NCBI RefSeq assembly: GCF_033025475.1
Contig: NZ_CP130322.1
Coordinates: 1,717,001 to 1,781,000 of the forward strand
Length of the DNA stretch: 64,000 nucleotides
From: Sphingomonas sp. C3-2
Lineage (GTDB): Bacteria; Pseudomonadota; Alphaproteobacteria; Sphingomonadales; Sphingomonadaceae
Reading direction: 5' to 3'
Made by a program: the position numbers and the translations under genes. The stretch's first letter is position 1, and every line of letters begins with the position of its first letter. The notes under the pieces were generated by a model that saw only the letters and a list, made by a program, of their open reading frames with translations, was not told where the DNA came from and ran no database searches. Positions 59,120-64,000 of the stretch are shown piece by piece.

Positions 59120-61020
59120 CGGCGAATACAGCAGAATATTCTGCTATAAATTCATCCAAAGTTTATGGGCGCTCTAGTGAGCGGCTTGATTCTCTCGACA
59201 TACTCCGCGGAATATGCGCGATATCAGTAGCCGTATACCATTATTTCATCTGGTCATTCCCAGACAATTCCAATTACACTAATGGCATAATTAGTGTTTT
59301 TGGAATTTATGGCGTAAGTATATTTTTCGCTTTAAGCGGATATAGTTTAGCCCATGGCTATGGCGAACGTTTCTCTCAAGCGCTTTCGCCAAAAAATTTC
59401 ATTGCCTACGCCAAGAGAAGAGCCGGACGAATTTTTCCGCTGTTTTTTTTAGCAATAATTGCATCAATTGCTGGAAAAGTAATTTCCGGCAAAGCTCCTC
59501 CCGAAATATTCGAGATATTGTCCAATATATTTTTGGTATTTGGATTTGTAGATCCGTCGCGCACTCCTGTCATAGGCGGGTGGAGCATAGGGATAGAAAT
59601 AGTATTCTACACAATATTTCCAATTTTAATACTAATGAGAAAGCACATCATTATAGCATTGATTTTATCAATGCTATTTATGGCCATTATTGCCAACGAC
59701 ATAGGCAAAATTGGGAATATAGATGAAGGATGGTCGAATTACGTACACCCCTCAAATCACATACTATTCTTTGCATCAGGTGTATTTTTTAGACAATTTC
59801 TTTACAGAAAAGAGATAATTTTTTCTAAGAATCCACTTTTTGCCATTTTTGTAATAGTATTTTTTATATGGATTGTATCTCAAGATCAAAATGTTGACGA
59901 AATAGTTATCGGGCACAAAAGGATTGCCCTATCTGTTCTTTCAGTTTTAATAGTCATGTATGCATCTTATATAAAATTGCCAAAGTCAGCCTCTAAATTT
60001 TCAAGCATGATGGGCGGCCTTAGCTATCCATTCTACCTATTCCATCCGCTTGTGTTTTTTGCGTCATCTCAGATAATAGGAATTGACTATAAAGCCATTC
60101 CAATACTGCTGATCATGGCCTTAACATGCGCCACAGCAATCGATCTCGCAATCGACAGGCCAATTCAAAGACGAATAAAGGCAGTGGGATGGTGATGGCC
60201 GAAAATACTGCAAAATCTAATTTTTCTCACAAGGCTGCAGCGTCAAACCTTTGGCGATTCAACACCATTTTACTTTATTTATTAGTTTCTTTTTTTGTAA
60301 TATTGTACTCTCGTGACCATGGCCAAACATTCCTTTTAAATAGCAAACAAGATGGGTTTACGAGTCAAGTAAATTACATTTGGAACTATGTTGATGGTGA
60401 CAATTCCATTTTTCAACTAGACCCCCTCCTCTGGATACACGCTCTGCGAGCACTTATTGCATACGTATTTGTATCGATAGAAGATGCGGGGGGGAACGCA
60501 GCCGTATATTTTACTATATTGGCGATGACGCTCCCCATTTTGAATGTATTTTCAAGATTTAAAAGAGGATTTATTGTCGTCCTTTTGCCCATTTCTATGG
60601 CAGCCCTAAGCCCAAGAACAATCCTCGTTATAATATCAGTAGCATATTTAATAATATACATGAGGGCCAAAAGTGGAATAGGCCATTTAATTGTTTCTTT
60701 TGTTTTTACAAATCTTAGCTCCGGCGTAGTTATGAACAATCTCCTTATATCATCAACGGTCATTAGAAATCACAAGAAATCTATTTCGTTGAATGTTTAT
60801 ATAGCCCTTCTCTTTATATCACTTACGATTTCCGTTTCTGATAAATATAGCGGTTTCATTGAACAAAGAGCAGGGTACGACTCCGCTGTGTATGGCGCGA
60901 CGGGATTTTGGGCAATACTTTCACGAAGTACAATATACACATCTGCTATTAATGCAGATTACGCGAGGTTATTTGTATATATTGCCTTAGCTTCCTTGGC
61001 AGTCGCCATGCTATTTTTCA
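58945..61020. other. AT-rich imported segment within the polysaccharide locus
   Basis: Base composition drops sharply from about 58.95 kb and recovers at about 61.02 kb: the stretch is visibly dominated by A and T (I estimate 35-40 % GC) against a GC-rich surrounding. The left edge lies in the last codons of the asnB-type gene and the right edge about 55 codons before the end of the membrane-protein gene. No insertion sequence, direct repeat or tRNA marks the edges. Confidence 0.75.
59116..60195 (+). CDS. Acyltransferase family 3 protein (OafA/YrhL-like)
   Basis: 359 residues, about ten membrane helices. LDSLDILRGICAISVAVYHYFIW at the N terminus with the catalytic His, FALSGYSLAHGYGERF, RAGRIFPLFFLA and GWSIGIEIVFYTIFPI are acyltransferase-3 hallmarks. 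Adds acetyl or another acyl group to the polysaccharide. A/T-rich codons (AAT, ATA, TTA, AGA) differ strongly from the rest of the window, indicating recent transfer. ATGA overlap with asnB; 1-nt overlap with the next gene. Confidence 0.92.
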   Translation: MTANTAEYSAINSSKVYGRSSERLDSLDILRGICAISVAVYHYFIWSFPDNSNYTNGIISVFGIYGVSIFFALSGYSLAHGYGERFSQALSPKNFIAYAKRRAGRIFPLFFLAIIASIAGKVISGKAPPEIFEILSNIFLVFGFVDPSRTPVIGGWSIGIEIVFYTIFPILILMRKHIIIALILSMLFMAIIANDIGKIGNIDEGWSNYVHPSNHILFFASGVFFRQFLYRKEIIFSKNPLFAIFVIVFFIWIVSQDQNVDEIVIGHKRIALSVLSVLIVMYASYIKLPKSASKFSSMMGGLSYPFYLFHPLVFFASSQIIGIDYKAIPILLIMALTCATAIDLAIDRPIQRRIKAVGW

Positions 61021-61190
61021 CGCTACGGTCACGCCAGTACCGGGGATATTTCGCGATCATGCTGTCCGCCATCCCCTCGCTCGCGTTTGAAGGATTGGGC
61101 TTCGTGTCACTGTTAGTCCCGATTTTATTGCTGCTCGCGGGCGCTCGCTTGCCTTGGCATCCTCAGGAATCGGTAAAACGCCATGACTGA
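60195..61190 (+). CDS. Polytopic membrane protein of the polysaccharide locus
   Basis: 331 residues with about nine hydrophobic helices. I do not recognise a clear family; hydropathy and locus position would suit an EpsG/Wzy-like polymerase or a membrane glycosyltransferase, but no diagnostic motif is seen. The first 275 codons are A/T-rich like the acyltransferase, whereas the last 55 codons (from RQYRGYFAIMLSAIPSLAFEG) are GC-rich, so the gene is mosaic. ATG at 60195 overlaps the previous stop by 1 nt with GGGA upstream. Its 3' end overlaps the next gene by 8 nt. Confidence 0.75.
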   Translation: MAENTAKSNFSHKAAASNLWRFNTILLYLLVSFFVILYSRDHGQTFLLNSKQDGFTSQVNYIWNYVDGDNSIFQLDPLLWIHALRALIAYVFVSIEDAGGNAAVYFTILAMTLPILNVFSRFKRGFIVVLLPISMAALSPRTILVIISVAYLIIYMRAKSGIGHLIVSFVFTNLSSGVVMNNLLISSTVIRNHKKSISLNVYIALLFISLTISVSDKYSGFIEQRAGYDSAVYGATGFWAILSRSTIYTSAINADYARLFVYIALASLAVAMLFFTLRSRQYRGYFAIMLSAIPSLAFEGLGFVSLLVPILLLLAGARLPWHPQESVKRHD

Positions 61191-62433
61191 TTTGCTGGAC
61201 AGCATAAGGGGCAAGGTCTTGCTGGTCTCCTATGGCGGAGGCCATGCCGCCGCCCTGGCCCCGGTCGCCCTGGACTTGCAGCGGCGCGGGATTCCGTTCG
61301 CCATCCTTGGCCTGACGACCGCCCCCGCCTATTTTGCCCGGCACGGTCTCACGGCCCTTGGTATCGCCGATTTCGTAAACAGCGTACCGGGCTACGAGAC
61401 TGCCTGCGCGATCGGCCGCCTGCTCGCAGCCGATCAACCCCGACATGCACTTGTCTCCGCTAGCGAAACCGCAGCCTATCTGGGCGTCGGTTACAAGGCG
61501 CTCGAAATCGCGCTGGGAGAGCAAGAGGCACGCCGTCGCTATGCGGCATTGGGGCGTCAGATTTTCCGTCCTGTCGACTTCTTCCAGCGCCTGTTCGAGG
61601 CCGCCCGGCCTTCGGCAGTGGTTGCCACCAGCGCACCCCGATCAGAACGCGCGGCGATGGAAGCAGCCGCAGCAGCACGCATCCCATCCTTGTGCGTCGT
61701 TGACCTTTATGCCTCCGCCGAAATCGAATGGTGCGCGATGAAAGGTTATGCAGACAAGATCTGCGTCCTGAACGACGAAGTCGCCGAGCGCTTTCGCACA
61801 AGGAACGTTCCGGAAGAATGTGTTGTCGTGACCGGCAATCCGGCGTTCGACCGACTGGGCCAGTTGGATGTCGCAGCAATACGCGAGCGCTATCGCAGCG
61901 AGCACAATTTGGCGCAGGACGACCAGTTGCTCCTCTGGATATCGCAGCCGGAACCAGCCTCCCACCCCTCCTCTTCGAGTACCGGAGATCCGGCGCTGCC
62001 CGTGCGGATCGAGAAATATCTGGCGAATGCCTTTGAAGCTGACCCCGGTGTGCATATTGTCATGCGGCTGCACCCCAGCGAGGACCGCCCGCCCGCCGCA
62101 AGTGGTCCACGGCTGCGCTATAGCACCGCTGTCGAACCGCTGGACACACTCCTTTGCGCTGCGGATTGCATTGTAACGTGCGGCTCAACTGTGGGTTTGG
62201 AGGCAGGACTGCTGAGAATTCCTGTCGTTCAAATCATGGAGTCGATTTTCTCGCAAGATCTCCCACTGGCAGATTTGGGGTTTGCCCTCGCCGCTCCCAA
62301 TACCCAGCACGCAATCCCGCTGATCCGAGATGCGTTAAACACCTCCGGGACACGCGGCCATGCCAACACGTCCTTTAACGCGGCGGCCCATGTTGCCGAC
62401 CTCGTTGCCGACCTCGCTTCCGGCGACACCTAA
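61183..62433 (+). CDS. GT-B-like protein (putative glycosyltransferase or glycerophosphotransferase-like)
   Basis: 416 residues with two Rossmann-like halves: VLLVSYGGGHAAALAPVALDL at the N terminus, and in the C-terminal half VVVTGNPAFDRLG, IVMRLHPSED, and CIVTCGSTVGLEAGLLRIPVVQI, the layout of UDP-sugar-binding GT-B enzymes and UDP-GlcNAc 2-epimerase-like folds. Donor and acceptor unknown. GC-rich again after the AT-rich block. The 240 nt after it (62434-62673) hold a 65-codon ORF at 62459 without any recognisable feature, and otherwise nothing I can support. Confidence 0.7.
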   Translation: MTDLLDSIRGKVLLVSYGGGHAAALAPVALDLQRRGIPFAILGLTTAPAYFARHGLTALGIADFVNSVPGYETACAIGRLLAADQPRHALVSASETAAYLGVGYKALEIALGEQEARRRYAALGRQIFRPVDFFQRLFEAARPSAVVATSAPRSERAAMEAAAAARIPSLCVVDLYASAEIEWCAMKGYADKICVLNDEVAERFRTRNVPEECVVVTGNPAFDRLGQLDVAAIRERYRSEHNLAQDDQLLLWISQPEPASHPSSSSTGDPALPVRIEKYLANAFEADPGVHIVMRLHPSEDRPPAASGPRLRYSTAVEPLDTLLCAADCIVTCGSTVGLEAGLLRIPVVQIMESIFSQDLPLADLGFALAAPNTQHAIPLIRDALNTSGTRGHANTSFNAAAHVADLVADLASGDT

Positions 62434-62673
62434 CCTCTCGATCGAACGCTTAGCCTAAATGGTCAACACCATCGTCGCTTCCCTAGGACATCTTATCGGT
62501 ACATATCTAACTGCGTTGAATGGAATTAAGCTTCACCATTCCCATCCCAACGTCTATGACGCGAGGCGTTTCCAATCGGGAAACAGAAACGGTGATATCT
62601 ACGGAAGCGCGGCCCCGGCTTCGTTACACGACGCCGTATCCACATTAACCCATTGAGAAGATAGTGCTCGAAC

Positions 62674-63795
62674 ATGACAATCGATCAGAAAGTATTTCGT
62701 TGTTCGAATTGCCTCAACATGTCGACACGGCCTCGCATTCAGTTCGACACCCAAGGGCGCTGCAACGCCTGCGTATGGGGTGAGCAAAAGCAGCTTATCG
62801 ACTGGAGCAGCCGCGAACTTGAGTTAGAGGCGCTGCTCGCCAAGCACCGTCGTGACGACGGGTGGTTCGATTGTATAGTGCCAGTGAGTGGTGGCAAGGA
62901 CGGCTCCTACGTCGCCTACAACCTGAAGCACAAATATGGGATGAATCCCCTTGCGGTGACTGTGACGCCCGCGCTAGCGCTGGATCTTGGCAACCAGAAT
63001 CTTCGCAATTTCATTAACAGTGGATACAATCACGTCCAGATTTCACCGGACGCAGAGGCGATGCGCTCACTCAATCGCACCGGTTTCATCGAGATGGGCT
63101 TTCCTTATTATGGCTGGCTTATCGCAATTCAATCGGCGGTCGTCCGCCTGGCCGTCCAACTCGGTATCGAACTCATCTTTTACGGCGAAGATGGGGAGGT
63201 CGAGTACGGCGGATCGACAGAAACCGCCAATCGCGCAACCTATACCGTCGACTATATGCGTCGGGTTTACCTCGAGGGAGGCCACGACACTGTTCTGGAG
63301 CGGTCCGGACTTCCGAATGCCGATCTCAACTTTTTCAGATTCCCGTCAAACGAGGAACTGAGCAAGAGCAATCTCGAAATCGCCCATTGGTCATATTTCG
63401 AAAATTGGGATCCTTACCGCAATTATCTGATCGCCAAGGAATTCTGTGGCCTTCAGGAGGCAGAGGCGTCGAATGCCGGCACCTTCACCAATTTTGCGCA
63501 AAACGATCAGGCACTTTACTCCCTCCATACTTATTTGATGTATCTTAAATTCGGCTTCGGGCGCGCGACCCAAGATGCCGGTATCGAGGTGCGTCGTGGC
63601 GCGATGACCAGAGAACAAGCCCTGAATCTCGTCAGGGTCTATGACAATCATTATCCTGAGGAATTCATAAAAAGTTATTTGGAATATTATCAAATAACGC
63701 AGGCAGAATTCGACGCAGTTCTTGATCGCTGGACCAATAAAAATCTCTTTGAGAAAATCGATGGCCGTTGGCAACCAAATTTCGACGCCGACTGA
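62674..63795 (+). CDS. N-acetyl sugar amidotransferase (WbpG/PseA/LegX-like)
   Basis: 373 residues. An N-terminal Cys4 zinc site is formed by Cys10, Cys13, Cys30 and Cys33 (CSNCLNMSTRPRI ... GRCNAC), followed by the ATP PP-loop VSGGKDGSYVA with SGGKD at 72-76. FGEDGEVEYGG-like YGEDGEVEYGGSTE and the C-terminal EYYQITQAEFDAVLDRW fit the family. It converts an acetamido group on a nucleotide sugar to an acetamidino group using ammonia supplied by a HisH/HisF-type pair. The HisH partner gene overlaps its 3' end by 35 nt. The product would be an amidinated sugar such as those of P. aeruginosa O5 or legionaminic acid. Confidence 0.9.
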   Translation: MTIDQKVFRCSNCLNMSTRPRIQFDTQGRCNACVWGEQKQLIDWSSRELELEALLAKHRRDDGWFDCIVPVSGGKDGSYVAYNLKHKYGMNPLAVTVTPALALDLGNQNLRNFINSGYNHVQISPDAEAMRSLNRTGFIEMGFPYYGWLIAIQSAVVRLAVQLGIELIFYGEDGEVEYGGSTETANRATYTVDYMRRVYLEGGHDTVLERSGLPNADLNFFRFPSNEELSKSNLEIAHWSYFENWDPYRNYLIAKEFCGLQEAEASNAGTFTNFAQNDQALYSLHTYLMYLKFGFGRATQDAGIEVRRGAMTREQALNLVRVYDNHYPEEFIKSYLEYYQITQAEFDAVLDRWTNKNLFEKIDGRWQPNFDAD

Positions 63796-64000
63796 TAGCC
63801 AGATCGCCCTGATCGACGCCAATATCGGCAACATCGATTCAGTGGCATCCGCGCTGCGCTATCTCGGTCTCGACTTCCGGCTAGCCTCCTCCGCCGAGGA
63901 ACTGGTCAATGTCTCGCATGTCATCCTACCCGGCGTCGGCGCATTCCGGGCCGGGATGGCGGCACTCGACAGCCATGGGCTCATTTCGCCGCTGCGCGCT
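63761..64000 (+). CDS. HisH-type glutamine amidotransferase, 5' part
   Basis: The first 80 codons are visible before the window ends. After a 14-residue leader the sequence IALIDANIGNIDSVASALRYLG and HVILPGVGAFRAGMAALDSHGL is the HisH/WbpH-class I glutaminase start; the nucleophile Cys lies just beyond the edge. ATG at 63761 overlaps the amidotransferase gene by 35 nt. Given that neighbour, this is most likely the specialised glutaminase that feeds ammonia for sugar amidination, not histidine biosynthesis. A hisF2 gene is expected next. Confidence 0.88.
   Translation, partial: MAVGNQISTPTDSQIALIDANIGNIDSVASALRYLGLDFRLASSAEELVNVSHVILPGVGAFRAGMAALDSHGLISPLRA

Noticed and set aside
58945-61020. 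AT-rich block as an insertion sequence or prophage remnant
   Set aside because: No transposase, terminal inverted repeats, target duplication or integrase; both genes are intact polysaccharide genes in the same operon orientation.
62459-62656. 65-codon ORF in the gap before the sugar amidotransferase
   Set aside because: No ribosome site, no signal peptide or domain, and a composition like non-coding DNA; I cannot support it as a gene.

Overview
The window is a chromosomal segment of a high-GC alphaproteobacterium, most likely a member of the Sphingomonadales (Sphingomonas/Sphingobium/Sphingopyxis-like). The basis is GC-rich codon use, tightly packed genes with many 1-4 nt stop/start overlaps, small lineage-typical genes (DUF4169, DUF1489, a CC_3452-like secreted protein), a large set of KshA-like Rieske oxygenases, SDRs and NTF2-fold enzymes, and a Wza/Wzc/sugar-transferase exopolysaccharide locus at the right end. 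The genus assignment is an inference; no rRNA gene is present.

Layout. 0-6.8 kb is housekeeping: end of a VOC-family gene, prs, the nadE-gltX-DUF4169 operon, tRNA-Ser(GGA), tRNA-Gln(UUG), ilvE and a MarR regulator. 6.8-25.3 kb is a catabolic island: an AMP-ligase/amidohydrolase-like/Rieske operon, two adjacent acyl-CoA dehydrogenases, five SDRs, a 3-ketosteroid-dehydrogenase-like flavoenzyme, an Old Yellow Enzyme between two NTF2-fold proteins, two AsnC/Lrp regulators, a flavin reductase and a second Rieske oxygenase. Its operons are separated by hairpins, and five of its intergenic regions carry the same dyad, TKCGTA-N17/18-TACGMA (the right half is degenerate in two copies), which I read as the operator of one regulon. 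The set suits degradation of a polycyclic, steroid- or terpenoid-like acid, but ring-cleavage and thiolase genes are not in the window.

25.3-48.3 kb is mixed core genome: a YegD-like Hsp70, an FMN reductase, a TlpA-type lipoprotein, argH - LptM-like lipoprotein - lysA, a truncated CysG-like protein, a ZntB-type transporter, mgtE, a cyclophilin, a LysR regulator, a candidate small RNA with its own promoter and terminator, a CDC48-type double AAA ATPase, an MFS exporter, a PmtA-like methyltransferase, a ClsB-like phospholipase D protein, rpoZ, an HxlR regulator, the (p)ppGpp synthetase/hydrolase, and kynA with a kynureninase-like gene.

48.5-64 kb is a polysaccharide locus on the plus strand: O-antigen-ligase/polymerase, Wza-like export lipoprotein, Wzc-like BY-kinase, an unknown anchored protein, an HpcH/HpaI aldolase, a MurJ/Wzx-type flippase, a priming glycosyltransferase, an AsnB-type amidotransferase, an acyltransferase, a polytopic membrane protein, a GT-B-like protein, an N-acetyl sugar amidotransferase and the start of its HisH-type glutaminase. 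A 2-kb AT-rich block (about 58.95-61.02 kb) inside this locus looks imported, with both junctions inside genes. One gene, a secreted cyclophilin at 20.5 kb, carries a clear single-base frameshift.
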